Shown piece after piece: positions 9,599-18,459 of a stretch of DNA of 64,000 nucleotides. Origin of the DNA: CAWDVK01 sp963805715 (GTDB lineage: Bacteria; Actinomycetota; Actinomycetes; Streptosporangiales; Streptosporangiaceae); NCBI GenBank assembly GCA_963805715.1, contig CAWDVK010000002.1, positions 1-64,000 of the forward strand, written 5' to 3'. A program made the translations under genes and the position numbers. Positions within the stretch are counted from its first letter, which is position 1; the number at the start of each line of letters is the position of its first letter. Under the pieces are notes generated by a model, which made no database searches, was not told the DNA's origin, and saw only the letters and a list, made by a program, of their open reading frames with translations.

Positions 9599-9736
9599 GC
9601 CTGCCAGCATGCATCAGCCAGCGCCAGCGCCGGCGTCCCGGGTCACGGCCTGGCCGCGACCGTCGGGCTCGCACCGTTGGGCTGGGATTGTCGTGCTGGG
9701 CCTGCCGGGGGGGCCTGTCAGGGCTGGGACGTCGGT

Positions 9737-9818
9737 CTGGACCGCCGGTCTGGACCGTCGGGCTGGACCGTCGGGCTGGACCGTCGGGCTGGACCGTCGG
9801 GCTGGACCGTCGGGCTGG
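9737..9818. repeat. 13-bp minisatellite
   Basis: Six to seven tandem copies of 'ctggaccgtcggg' start at 9737, 9750, 9763, 9776, 9789, 9802 and partly 9815; the first copy is variant. The 13-bp period does not preserve a frame, so the array is non-coding. It lies between the glycosylase fragment and the 3' end of the AlkB-like gene. Confidence 0.9.
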
Positions 9819-9858
9819 TTTGGCTGGGACTGCGGGCTGGGACTGCGGCGCCAGGCAG

Positions 9859-10515
9859 TCAGGACAGCCCGGATTCGCGCAGGGTGATGTTGATGCGTCC
9901 GGCCGTCAGGCCGGTGCGCGGATCACCGGTGCCGGGCAGCGTTTTCGTCACGCCGTGATAAGCGAGCCGGGCCGGGCCGCCGAACACGAACAGGTCGCCG
10001 GACTCCAGCTGAATATCCGTCCACGGCCTGCCGCGGCCCGCCGCATTGCCGAACCGGAAGACGCACGTGGTCCCGATGCTCAGCGAGACGACAGGCGCGG
10101 GACTGCGCTCGTCCTTGTCGGCGTGCATCCCCATCCTGGCCGCGTCGTCGTAATAGTTGATCAGGGCCACGTCCGGGCCGTACTCGCTGGCCGCAGCTGC
10201 GTCGCCATAGACGGCGGCCACGGCCCGGCGCCCCAGGTCACCGAGCCAGCCAGGGAAAGGCTTCCCCTCAGCGCCATCGACATCGTCGGCCGTGCGCGAG
10301 TAGCGGTACGGGAGCCAGTGCCAGCCCAGGCAGACCGTCTGCACGGACATGACCCCGCCCGTGGGCATCCGGGTCGCCCGCATCCCGGCCGGCGGCCTGG
10401 CCCAGATCCGGCAGGCGGCAACCAGTTTGCGCTGCTCAGCGATGGTCAGCCAGCCCGGTATGTGGACAGCACCGGGAGCGACCTCAAGGGTCGGCTGCGG
10501 AAAGAGAGCCGGCAC
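9859..10515 (-). CDS. alkB: AlkB-like 2-oxoglutarate/Fe(II) dioxygenase
   Basis: The 218-residue protein starts at GTG 10515. It has the AlkB iron-binding HxD (MHADKDE) preceded by LINYYDDAARMG, a distal metal His in RLAYHGVTKTLPG, and the RxxxxxR 2-oxoglutarate/substrate element RINITLR near the C-terminus. VFRFGNAAGRGRPW and ESGDLFVFGGPAR are typical AlkB core strands. The family reverses alkylation damage (1-methyladenine, 3-methylcytosine) in DNA. It may have been linked to the neighbouring glycosylase, now degraded. It appears intact. Confidence 0.9.
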   Translation of the reverse strand: MPALFPQPTLEVAPGAVHIPGWLTIAEQRKLVAACRIWARPPAGMRATRMPTGGVMSVQTVCLGWHWLPYRYSRTADDVDGAEGKPFPGWLGDLGRRAVAAVYGDAAAASEYGPDVALINYYDDAARMGMHADKDERSPAPVVSLSIGTTCVFRFGNAAGRGRPWTDIQLESGDLFVFGGPARLAYHGVTKTLPGTGDPRTGLTAGRINITLRESGLS

Positions 10516-10930
10516 TCAGCCAGTATCCCGGACAGGCCTGTGCCGCAGCAGGCCCCTCAGGCCCCGCCGAGTTCTCCTATAGAAGCCGCCCGGCCGATCT
10601 TCCGCAGCGCCAGCAACGTCGATGCGCAGGTACTGCTGCTGTATCAGCAGCAATCACGCTCCGACGCGGTTGGCCGGCGTGGCGAGCCCGCCATGTGAGG
10701 GCAGAACTGGCGGACGGGGCCTGTAGCGTCGGCTGCAGGGACGGCGGATTGTCCGAGGATCCTGCCAGGCTTCACTACATGGGACGATTAGCCTCTTTTG
10801 ACGCCAGGCGGCTAGCCAGGCTGCTGCCAGCGGCCCGCGGCGCTGAGCTGGCATCACATCCCGGCCGAGTAGGCCGGTCAACCGGCCGCGGGCAGTCGCC
10901 GGGGCCGCGACCGGCCGCCGCAGGCAGCCG
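10516..10930. other. Intergenic region with hairpin
   Basis: There is no credible gene here. A short hairpin (TGCTGCTG / CAGCAGCA, 10634-10652) with a 3-nt loop is present. Short ORFs on both strands lack any family resemblance. Confidence 0.6.
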
Positions 10931-11278
10931 CTAGATGAACTTCCGCAGCCGGAAAAGGTCGAAGATGTTTCCTTCCACCTTGAGCCGGCCAGTGAGCCAG
11001 GCCCGGGCGAAGGTGCCAGGTTCGGTCGCGATCCCGACCACGACATCGCTCTTGGCGGTGAACCGGACCTGCGCGGGCGGGCTGCCGTTCTCGGCCTGCC
11101 TGATCGAGTCCGCACCGCTGGGCCCGATCCTGGTGACGAAGGTAATGCCCAGGTCAGGGATGCGGCAGCTCATGGTCCGGTCCACCAGGTGCTCCTCGCG
11201 GTCCGCTGCTTCCAGCTGTGAGATCCGCGCAGTCAGGTTCTCCAGCGCCGCTCGGCACTCTTCCGCTGTCGCCATCAT
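10931..11278 (-). CDS. SCP2 sterol-binding-like domain protein
   Basis: The 115-residue protein matches the small SCP2-fold proteins commonly found upstream of tlyA in actinomycetes: RTMSCRIPDLGITFVTRIG, AQVRFTAKSDVVVGIATEPG and the C-terminal GRLKVEGNIFDLFRLRKFI. The last segment is the typical SCP2 strand-helix end. It probably binds a hydrophobic ligand; the actual ligand is unknown. Tandem Met codons make the start ATG 11278 or 11275. It is divergent from the 84-codon gene that leads into tlyA. Confidence 0.75.
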   Translation of the reverse strand: MMATAEECRAALENLTARISQLEAADREEHLVDRTMSCRIPDLGITFVTRIGPSGADSIRQAENGSPPAQVRFTAKSDVVVGIATEPGTFARAWLTGRLKVEGNIFDLFRLRKFI

Positions 11279-11433
11279 CGCCTCGCTTTCAAGGTCATTC
11301 TCCGGCTGGCCGGGCGGGACCTGCCGCCGGGGTCCGGCAGGCGGGCTAGGTGCTCCGCGCTACGGCCAGCGGGCGGTAGCGTTCCTGTGAGGAACAAGCC
11401 GCCAGAGCCGGCCGTGCAGCCGGTGCGAGGAGC

Positions 11434-11688
11434 GTGATGGCAGTGCAGCCTGAGGCCGGCGATCGGCCGATCGGCCCGGCGCCGGCGGACGCCGCCGCGG
11501 GCCGCCCGCTCCCGGTGCCTCCGGCCGGGACCGGTGAGCCACGGGTGGACGCCGCCCTGCGCCGGCTCGATGAGCTGGGTGACCGGCCGGTCTCGGAGCA
11601 TCCGGCGGTCTTCGAGCACGTGCATGCCCGGCTGAGCGAGGTGCTCGGCGAGCTGGATACCGGGCCACCCGGGCAGGCTGGCAGCTGA
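11434..11688 (+). CDS. Small conserved protein upstream of tlyA
   Basis: The 84-codon ORF starts at GTG 11434 or ATG 11437, after 'gaggagc'. The N-terminal half is Pro/Ala-rich. The C-terminal half is a conserved-looking amphipathic helical segment (VDAALRRLDELGDRPVSEHPAVFEHVHARLSEVLGELD). Small proteins of this form precede tlyA in many actinomycetes, in my recollection, with no assigned function. It ends 18 bp before tlyA and probably shares its transcript. Confidence 0.7.
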   Translation: MMAVQPEAGDRPIGPAPADAAAGRPLPVPPAGTGEPRVDAALRRLDELGDRPVSEHPAVFEHVHARLSEVLGELDTGPPGQAGS

Positions 11689-11706
11689 GCGGTCGGTGCT
11701 GAGCAG

Positions 11707-12507
11707 ATGAGCAGAAGGGTGCGGCTCGATGCCGAGCTTGTCCGGCGCGGCCTGGCCCGGTCGCGGGAGCAGGCGGCCGAGCTGATCGCGGCCGGCCGGG
11801 TCGCGGTGGGAGGCCAGCCAGCCGGCAAGGCCGCGACGCAGGTCGGCCAGGAGTCGGCCATCACGCTGATGCAGGCCGGCGAGGAGCCGGACTATGTGTC
11901 CAGGGGCGGCCGGAAGCTGGCCGGCGCTCTGGCTTCCTTCGCCGATCTCGCCGTCGAGGGCCGGCGCTGCCTGGACGCTGGCGCATCCACCGGCGGTTTC
12001 ACCGACGTGCTGCTGCGCGCTGGTGCCGCGCATGTCGTCGCCGCGGACGTCGGCTACGGCCAGCTGGCCTGGTCCTTGCGCAGCGACCCGCGAGTGACCG
12101 CCCTGGACCGGGTCAACGTGCGCGAGCTGCGGCCTGAGCAGGTAGCGCCCGCGCCCGGTCTCGTCACCGCGGACCTGTCGTTCATCTCGCTGGCTCTGGT
12201 GCTGCCTGCGCTGGTCGCGTGCGCGGCGCCGGATGCCGACTTCGTGCTGCTGGTGAAGCCGCAGTTCGAGGTCGGCAAGGGCAAGGTCGGCGCGGGCGGG
12301 GTGGTACGGGATCCGCAGCTGCGGGCGGAGTCCGCCGCGGCCGTGGCCGCCGCCGCTGCCGAGGCCGGGCTGGGCGTCCGCGGGGTGACCGCGAGTCCGC
12401 TGCCCGGGCCGTCGGGCAATGTGGAGTACTTCCTGTGGCTGCGCCGTGGCGCGCCGCCGCTGGACCCATCGGCCCTGCAGCAGGCCGTCCTGGCGGGCCC
12501 GCAGTGA
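11707..12507 (+). CDS. tlyA: 16S/23S rRNA 2'-O-methyltransferase TlyA
   Basis: The 266-residue protein has an N-terminal S4 RNA-binding domain (RVRLDAELVRRGLARSREQA, ELIAAGRVAVGG) and a Rossmann methyltransferase domain. The SAM motif is CLDAGASTGGFTDVLLRAGA, followed by VVAADVGYGQLAW, TADLSFISLALVLPAL and VLLVKPQFEVGKGKVG. This is the full TlyA architecture. The enzyme methylates ribose in 16S and 23S rRNA, and loss in mycobacteria gives capreomycin resistance. The stop overlaps the nadK GTG by 4 bp (GTGA), so the genes are translationally coupled. Confidence 0.95.
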   Translation: MSRRVRLDAELVRRGLARSREQAAELIAAGRVAVGGQPAGKAATQVGQESAITLMQAGEEPDYVSRGGRKLAGALASFADLAVEGRRCLDAGASTGGFTDVLLRAGAAHVVAADVGYGQLAWSLRSDPRVTALDRVNVRELRPEQVAPAPGLVTADLSFISLALVLPALVACAAPDADFVLLVKPQFEVGKGKVGAGGVVRDPQLRAESAAAVAAAAAEAGLGVRGVTASPLPGPSGNVEYFLWLRRGAPPLDPSALQQAVLAGPQ

Positions 12508-13493
12508 CCGCCCAGCGGACGATGCTGGTGGTTGCCCATACCGGGCGCCCCGCTGCGCTGCGGATCACCCGGCTGGTCGTGGCCAGGCTCACCGCCGCTG
12601 GCATTGGCGTCCGGGTGCTCGAATCGGAGGCAGCCGAGCTCGGCCTGGCCACCGCCACGGTCGCCCCGGTCTCGCCGGACGCGGCCAGCGGCGCCGAGAT
12701 GGTGCTGGTCATCGGCGGTGACGGCACCCTGCTGCGTGCAGCGGAGCTGGCCCGTCCGGCCGGCGTGCCGCTGCTGGGAGTCAATCTCGGCCACGTCGGC
12801 TTCCTGGCCGAGGCCGAGCCGGAGGATCTGGCGGCGGCCGTCGACAGAGTGGTGGCGCGTGAGTATGCCGTCGAGGAGCGGATGACGATCGATGTCACCG
12901 CGCGGGTGAACGGGACTGCCGTCGCGGCCACCTGGGCGCTCAATGAGGCGACGGTCGAGAAGACCGCACGGGAGCGCGTTCTCGACCTGGTGACCGAGGT
13001 GGACGGCCGGCCGCTGTCGCGGTGGGGCTGCGATGGCGTGGTGTTCGCTACCCCGACCGGATCGACCGCCTATGCCTTCTCGGCCGGGGGCCCGGTGGTC
13101 TGGCCGGAGGTAGAAGCGCTGCTGCTCGTGCCGATCTGCGCGCATGCGCTGTTCGCCGGGCCGATGGTGGTCTCGCCCCGGTCCGTGCTGGCGGCCGAGG
13201 TGATCGGAATGGCAGGCGCTCAAACAGCGACATCCGGGGCAGTTCTATGGTGCGATGGGCGTCGTAAGGTCGATCTCCCGCCCGGGTCCCGCGTCGAGGT
13301 GCGGCGAGGTGGTAAGCCCGTGCTGCTGGCGCGACTGCGGGCGGGCGCGGATGCCGCCGAGATCGGCGCGACGTTCACCGACCGGCTGGTGGTGAAGTTC
13401 GGCCTGCCGGTCACCGGCTGGCGCGGGCGTGGCGGTGCTCGGCTCGAGATGACGGCACGGCAGCGAGGCGAGGAGCCGGGCGGCGATGCTTGA
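12504..13493 (+). CDS. nadK: NAD kinase
   Basis: The protein starts at GTG 12504 in the GTGA overlap with tlyA. It contains the kinase motif GGDGT (residues about 71-75), GVNLGHVGFLAEAEPED, the ALNEATVEK substrate segment, and the C-terminal glycine/serine core CDGVVFATPTGSTAYAFSAGGP. At about 330 residues it is slightly longer than most, with an extension rich in Arg/Gly after FGLPVTGW. It phosphorylates NAD to NADP. The 3' end overlaps recN by 8 bp. Confidence 0.96.
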   Translation: MTAQRTMLVVAHTGRPAALRITRLVVARLTAAGIGVRVLESEAAELGLATATVAPVSPDAASGAEMVLVIGGDGTLLRAAELARPAGVPLLGVNLGHVGFLAEAEPEDLAAAVDRVVAREYAVEERMTIDVTARVNGTAVAATWALNEATVEKTARERVLDLVTEVDGRPLSRWGCDGVVFATPTGSTAYAFSAGGPVVWPEVEALLLVPICAHALFAGPMVVSPRSVLAAEVIGMAGAQTATSGAVLWCDGRRKVDLPPGSRVEVRRGGKPVLLARLRAGADAAEIGATFTDRLVVKFGLPVTGWRGRGGARLEMTARQRGEEPGGDA

Positions 13494-15249
13494 GGAAGTT
13501 CGGATCACCGGGCTCGGCGTCATCGACGAGGCAGTCCTGGAGCTGTCCGGCGGGTTCAACGTCGTGACCGGCGAGACCGGTGCCGGCAAGACCATGGTGG
13601 TGTCGGGGCTAGGCCTGCTCTTCGGCGGCCGCGCCGACCCGTCCCGGGTTCGCCCCGGCTCCGACCGCGCGACGGTCGAGGGAAGGCTGCGCGTCGAGCC
13701 GGGCAGCGAGGTCGCCCGGCAGGTCAGCGATGCCGGCGGGGACCTGGACGACGATGACAGCACGCTGTTGCTCAGCCGGTCGGTGAGCGCCGAGGGGCGG
13801 TCCCGTGCCACGGCCGGCGGACGCGGCGTGCCGGTGTCGCTGCTCACCTACCTGGCCGATGACCTGGTCGCTGTGCACGGGCAGGCCGACCAGCAGCAGC
13901 TGCTCAGGCCAGGCCGCCAGCGGCAGGCGCTCGACCAGTTCGGCGGCCCCGCGCTGAGCCGGCTGCTGGCCGGCTACCAGCGGTCCTATCAGCAGCATGC
14001 GGAGCTGCGGGCCGAGCTGGACGAGCTGACCTCGCTGGCTCGCGACCGGGCACGTGAGGCGGACGACCTCCGCCGGGGACTAGCCGAGGTGGAGCGGGCC
14101 GAGCCTGCCGAGGGCGAGGACATCGAGCTGCTCGCCGAGGAAGAACGGCTGGCCAACGCGGACGCCCTGCACTCGGCGGCCACGAGCGCGCACGAGGCCC
14201 TGCTCGGCGATCCGGCCAGCGGGTCCTACGAGGCGGCGGACGCGGCGACGCTGCTGGCGTCGGCCCGGCAGGCACTGGAGTCAGCGGCGCATCACGACCA
14301 GGCGCTGGCGGCACTGGCGGCGCGGGTGTCCGAAGCCGCGTACCTGGTGTCGGACGTCGCCGCCGAGCTCGCCTCCTACGCTCAGTCGATCGAGGCGGAT
14401 CCGGTCCGGCTCTCCGTCGTCCAGGAACGGCGCGCCGAGCTGGCGCGCCTGATCCGCGCCTACGGCGCTCTGGCGCCCGCCCGGGACCTGCCGGACGGCG
14501 GCGCTCAGGGCGGCGACCTGGCCGCCGTGCTGAGCTGGGCTAAGTCCGCCGCCCTGCGTCTCGTCGAGCTGGACAGCACCGATGAGCGGATTGCCGCGCT
14601 CGGTGAGCAGGAGGCCGCGCTGGCAGCGACCGTAGCGGAGCTGGCTGCTCAGCTCACGGCCTCCCGCCGGGAGGTCGCCGGGCGGTTCGCGGCCGAGGTG
14701 ACCGCGGAGCTGGCCGCCCTGGCGATGCCGCATGCGCGTCTCGACGTGGCCGTGGCCCCGGCCCGGGAACTCGGCCCGCACGGCGGCGACGAGGTCGAGA
14801 TCAGGCTGGCCGCCCATCCCGGCGCCACCGCGCTGCCGCTGAATAAGGGGGCATCCGGCGGCGAGCTGTCCCGGGTCATGCTGGCGATCGAGGTCGTCTT
14901 TGCCGGCGCCGATCCCGTGCCCACATTCGTCTTCGATGAGGTGGACGCCGGGGTCGGCGGCAAGGCCGCGGTCGAGATCGGCCGGCGGCTGGCCCGGCTG
15001 GCCCGGCGGGCGCAGGTGATCGTCGTCACTCACCTGCCTCAGGTGGCAGCGTTCGCCGACACCCATCTGGTGGTGGAGAAAGCGGATGACGGCTCGGTGA
15101 CGCGAAGCGGCATCACCAGGCTGGACGACGAGGGACGGGTCAGGGAGCTGTCCCGGATGCTGGCCGGCCTGGAGGACTCCGAGTTTGGCCGCGCGCACGC
15201 CGGGGAGCTGCTGGCTGCTGCCGCCGCCGAGCGGGCTAACCTGCCCTGA
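13486..15249 (+). CDS. recN: DNA repair protein RecN
   Basis: The 587-residue SMC-like ATPase is complete: Walker A VVTGETGAGKT (residues about 25-35), a central coiled-coil region rich in Glu/Ala/Arg (about 165-380), the signature GASGGELSRVMLAIEVV and Walker B TFVFDEVDAGVGG, followed by VIVVTHLPQVAAFAD. It acts in double-strand break repair, gathering DNA ends for RecA. Its ATG (13486) lies inside the nadK 3' end. The nadK-recN pairing is conserved in actinobacteria. Confidence 0.96.
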   Translation: MLEEVRITGLGVIDEAVLELSGGFNVVTGETGAGKTMVVSGLGLLFGGRADPSRVRPGSDRATVEGRLRVEPGSEVARQVSDAGGDLDDDDSTLLLSRSVSAEGRSRATAGGRGVPVSLLTYLADDLVAVHGQADQQQLLRPGRQRQALDQFGGPALSRLLAGYQRSYQQHAELRAELDELTSLARDRAREADDLRRGLAEVERAEPAEGEDIELLAEEERLANADALHSAATSAHEALLGDPASGSYEAADAATLLASARQALESAAHHDQALAALAARVSEAAYLVSDVAAELASYAQSIEADPVRLSVVQERRAELARLIRAYGALAPARDLPDGGAQGGDLAAVLSWAKSAALRLVELDSTDERIAALGEQEAALAATVAELAAQLTASRREVAGRFAAEVTAELAALAMPHARLDVAVAPARELGPHGGDEVEIRLAAHPGATALPLNKGASGGELSRVMLAIEVVFAGADPVPTFVFDEVDAGVGGKAAVEIGRRLARLARRAQVIVVTHLPQVAAFADTHLVVEKADDGSVTRSGITRLDDEGRVRELSRMLAGLEDSEFGRAHAGELLAAAAAERANLP

Positions 15250-15311
15250 CCGGCTCGGATGGCCGCGCGATGGCCGCTGCGCGGCTCAAGTCTGGCAAAA
15301 TTACTACCCAC

Positions 15312-16508
15312 ATGAAGGCACCGGCCCGAGGCTTCACCGCAGCTCGCCGGGCCAGGTCAGGCGACCTGCCCGGAATTCAGGCGACGGCGCGCCTGGACCG
15401 CAGGACCAAGAGCATCACTAAGCGCCTGTCTTCGGGTGATATCGCCATCATTGACCATGCTGACCTTGACCGGGTCAGCGCGGAGTCGCTGATCAAGTGC
15501 CATGTGGCTGCCGTGCTGAATGCCGCCCAGAGCATCAGCGGCCGTTACCCCAACCTCGGACCGGAACTGCTGATCGAGGCCGGCATCCCGCTCATCGATG
15601 ACGCCGGGCCGGAAGTATTTGACCAGGTCAAGGATGGTCAGTCAGTCCGCCTGGACGGTGACACCCTCTACCTGGGCGACAGCATCGTGGCCAAGGGAAC
15701 GGTCCAGACTGCCGAATCGGTGGCCGAGGTCATGGCGCAGGCGAAGGAGGGCCTGGCCAGCCAGCTGCGGGCATTCGTGGCCAACACCATGGAGTACATC
15801 GACCGCGACTCCGAGATGCTGATCGAGGGCATCCGGCTGCCCGAGCTGCGGACGAAGCTGGCGGGGCGGCATGCGCTCGTGGTCGCGCGAGGATACCGGC
15901 ACGTTGAGGACCTGCAGGCACTGCGCGCCTACATCCGCGAGTTCAAGCCCGTGCTCATCGGCGTGGACGGCGGCGCGAACGCGCTGCTGGACGCCGGCTA
16001 CCAGCCAGACATGATCGTCGGCGACATGGACTCGGTCTCGGACCGGGCACTGAAGTCCGGGGCCGAGATCGTCGTGCACGCCTATCCGAACGGCTATGCT
16101 CCCGGTCTTCCGCGGGTGCAGGATCTCGGGCTCGAATCGGTGCTGTGCCCGGCGCTCGGGACGAGCGAGGACGTCGCCGTGCTGCTGGCCGACGAGGCCG
16201 AAGCGTCCCTGATAGTGGCCGTGGGCATGCGCTTCACGCTGGTAGAGTTCCTGGACAAGGGCCGGTCAGGCATGGCCAGCGCTGTGCTGACCCGGATCAG
16301 GGTGGGCGACAAGATCGTCGACGCCAAGGGGGTCAGCCGGCTCTACCAGAGCCGGATCTCCACCAAGGCGCTGATCCTGCTCGCGCTCGCGGCGCTGGTG
16401 ACCATGGTGATCGCCGTCACGTCGCTGCCCGTGGGCTCGGCTTACCTCTCTTACCTCGGCGTGGCGCTGGACCAGCTGCGGCACTGGCTAACTGGAATCT
16501 TCTCGTGA
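15312..16508 (+). CDS. steA: SteA-like cytokinetic ring protein
   Basis: The protein reads DLPGIQATARLDRRTKSITKR, SGDIAIIDHADLDRVSAESL, GVDGGANALLDAGYQPDMIVGDMDSVSD and, near the end, a single hydrophobic segment ALILLALAALVTMVIAVTSL. This is the actinobacterial SteA family, which resembles thiamine pyrophosphokinase and in corynebacteria localises to the septum with SteB. ATG 15312 gives the family-like N-terminus MKAPARGF; ATG 15270 is an alternative. Neither has a clear ribosome-binding site. The stop overlaps the steB-like GTG (GTGA, 16505-16508). Confidence 0.88.
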   Translation: MKAPARGFTAARRARSGDLPGIQATARLDRRTKSITKRLSSGDIAIIDHADLDRVSAESLIKCHVAAVLNAAQSISGRYPNLGPELLIEAGIPLIDDAGPEVFDQVKDGQSVRLDGDTLYLGDSIVAKGTVQTAESVAEVMAQAKEGLASQLRAFVANTMEYIDRDSEMLIEGIRLPELRTKLAGRHALVVARGYRHVEDLQALRAYIREFKPVLIGVDGGANALLDAGYQPDMIVGDMDSVSDRALKSGAEIVVHAYPNGYAPGLPRVQDLGLESVLCPALGTSEDVAVLLADEAEASLIVAVGMRFTLVEFLDKGRSGMASAVLTRIRVGDKIVDAKGVSRLYQSRISTKALILLALAALVTMVIAVTSLPVGSAYLSYLGVALDQLRHWLTGIFS

Positions 16509-17533
16509 TCGACTTTCGCTATCACCTGGTCTCCATCATCGCGGTCTTCCTGGCCCTGGCCGTCGGCATCGCGGTCGGCGCGAATGCGCTGAGGCCGGCC
16601 ACCGAGGCGTTCCTGAGCAAGGCTGCCAGCGAGGTCTCCAAGAAGAACAACTCGCTGACCCAGCAGAACGCCATGCTGCAGCAGCAGATCAACGCGGATC
16701 AGGCGTTCGCGCAGGCCGGGTCGACCCGCCTGCTCGCGCACCTGCTGACCGGCCAGAGCGCCGTGCTGGTGACGGCGCCCGGCGCGGACAGCTCGACCAT
16801 CTCCGGCATCAAGACCGCGCTGGGCCAGGCGGGAGCGACGGTCACCGGCCAGGTGAACCTCAGCTCGCAGTTCTTCGACACCTCCGCGCCCACCGAGGAG
16901 GCCCTCAGCACGCTGGCTCAGCAGCTGAAGCCGGCCGGAGTCAGCCTGCCCGGCCAGACGCCGGACGCGCAGATAGCGGGCCAGCAGGCGGCCGCGCAGC
17001 TGATCGCCGCCAGCGTGGTCAGCAAGGACGCACCTGCCCTGACCACCGCGCAAAGCCAGGAGGTGCTCAGCGGCTTCGCGAACCAGGGCTATCTGCAGGT
17101 CAGCGCGCAGAACGGCGGAACGACCCTGCCGCCGGCCACACTGGCCGTCGTGGTGATCCCGTCGACGCCCCCGGCCGCCGGTGACAGCAGTCCGGCTAAC
17201 CTCGGCCTGATCGCCATGGCCGTCCAGCTGCAGGGGAGCGGACGGGGAACGGTGCTGGCCGGACCGGTGGCCGGATCGGGCTCGGGCAGCGCCATCGACG
17301 AGGTGGTCAGCGGCAGCGGGCAGGTGTCAACGGTGGATAATGCCGACACCGAGGTGGGCCAGATCATCGTCGCGCAGGCGCTCGCGGAACTGCTGGCCGG
17401 TCACCCGGCGGCCAGCTTCGGGATCGCGCCGGGAACGGCGCCAAGTCCCGCACCCACTCCGTCTGGCAGCTCGTCAGCGATCCCGTCGGTCACCCCGTCC
17501 GCCACGGTCACCCGGCAGGCGGGTGGCAGGTGA
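16505..17533 (+). CDS. steB: SteB/MctB-like (copper transporter family) membrane protein
   Basis: The N-terminus MIDFRYHLVSIIAVFLALAV, with GIAVGANAL after it, is the diagnostic start of this family: one transmembrane helix followed by a coiled coil (KAASEVSKKNNSLTQQNAML). The large periplasmic domain ends in a Pro/Ser/Thr-rich tail. Family names include 'copper transporter' and SteB, the partner of SteA in corynebacterial cell separation. The position immediately after steA with a 4-bp overlap supports the septal role. The C-terminus overlaps the next gene by 4 bp. Confidence 0.88.
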   Translation: MIDFRYHLVSIIAVFLALAVGIAVGANALRPATEAFLSKAASEVSKKNNSLTQQNAMLQQQINADQAFAQAGSTRLLAHLLTGQSAVLVTAPGADSSTISGIKTALGQAGATVTGQVNLSSQFFDTSAPTEEALSTLAQQLKPAGVSLPGQTPDAQIAGQQAAAQLIAASVVSKDAPALTTAQSQEVLSGFANQGYLQVSAQNGGTTLPPATLAVVVIPSTPPAAGDSSPANLGLIAMAVQLQGSGRGTVLAGPVAGSGSGSAIDEVVSGSGQVSTVDNADTEVGQIIVAQALAELLAGHPAASFGIAPGTAPSPAPTPSGSSSAIPSVTPSATVTRQAGGR

Positions 17534-18459
17534 GCTGGGCAGGAGTCCGCGGCGCGGTGGTGTCGGCGGCGGTCGCGCGGCTCAGTTACGCGGCCGCAGC
17601 CCGCCGGCCGCCGGGCGGCGCGGCCCGCTGGACCCGTCGCAACCACCGCGGCGAGCCGGTCACCCTGCTCGAGGGCCCTGCTGTCGCGATCGGCGCCATG
17701 GCCGGCGTGCTGAGCTCGACCGGCCTGGACCGGGGCAGCCAGGCGGCCCTGCTGGCCGCCGCCGCGGGCGCGGCTGCCTTCGGCGGGTACGACGACCTGG
17801 CCGGAAGGGGGGACCGGCGGGGCTTCCGCGGCCACCTCGGCGCGCTGCGGGACGGAGAGCTGACGACCGGGGCCATCAAGCTCGGCGGCATCGGCGGCAC
17901 CGGCCTGCTGGCCAGCGCACTGCTCCGGACGCGCGGGCCGGCCGCGCCCAGCGGCGCGAGCGCGGCCGACTTCGTGCTGAATGCCGGGCTGGTCGCGGGC
18001 GGGGCCAACCTGCTGAATCTTTTCGACCTGCGCCCTGGCCGGGCCATCAAGGTCCTGCTCGGCGCCAGTGCTCTGCTGACCGCCGCGCCGGGCGCCCGCG
18101 TGGTCGCCGGCCCGGCCGGGGCCGCTGCGGCCTTGCTGCCGGAGGACCTGCGGGAACGCGCGATGCTGGGCGACGCGGGCGCCAACGCGCTCGGCGGCAT
18201 GCTGGGCGCCGGCGCGGCCATCGTCTTGCCGCGCCCGGCACGGCTGGCCGTGCTCGCGGCGATCATCGGGCTGACTGCGGCCAGCGAGGTGGTGAGCTTC
18301 ACTCAGGTGATCGAGCGCACCGGCCCGCTGCGCCGGATCGACATGCTGGGCCGCCGTCCCCCGCCCGGCATGGCCGGCGCTCCGGCGGAGAGCGCCCCGG
18401 CTGATGGAGCCGGGACTGGCCGGCCGCCGCCCGCCACCCCGGCCGCAGCAGTTTCGTGA
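17530..18459 (+). CDS. MraY-like phospho-glycosyltransferase membrane protein
   Basis: A 309-residue polytopic protein. It has FGGYDDLAGRGDRRGFRGHL (MraY/WecA-like Asp-Asp pair near the active site), GGANLLNLFDLRPGRAIKV (the conserved N...D of the family) and MLGDAGANALGGMLGAGAAI (the LGDAGAN motif). All three are typical of polyprenyl-phosphate sugar-phosphate transferases. In actinomycetes this paralogue sits between steB and murJ, so a role in cell-wall lipid intermediates is likely but its substrate is unknown. The GTG start overlaps the steB stop; its own TGA overlaps the murJ start. Confidence 0.82.
   Translation: MSWAGVRGAVVSAAVARLSYAAAARRPPGGAARWTRRNHRGEPVTLLEGPAVAIGAMAGVLSSTGLDRGSQAALLAAAAGAAAFGGYDDLAGRGDRRGFRGHLGALRDGELTTGAIKLGGIGGTGLLASALLRTRGPAAPSGASAADFVLNAGLVAGGANLLNLFDLRPGRAIKVLLGASALLTAAPGARVVAGPAGAAAALLPEDLRERAMLGDAGANALGGMLGAGAAIVLPRPARLAVLAAIIGLTAASEVVSFTQVIERTGPLRRIDMLGRRPPPGMAGAPAESAPADGAGTGRPPPATPAAAVS

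Noticed and set aside
9688..10698. Plus-strand ORF over alkB
   Set aside because: Antisense to a clear AlkB protein, and it runs through the 13-bp minisatellite with repetitive nonsense sequence.
10695..10934. 79-codon ORF between alkB and the SCP2-like gene
   Set aside because: Composition is like shadow ORFs, and it runs into the antisense end of the SCP2-like gene.
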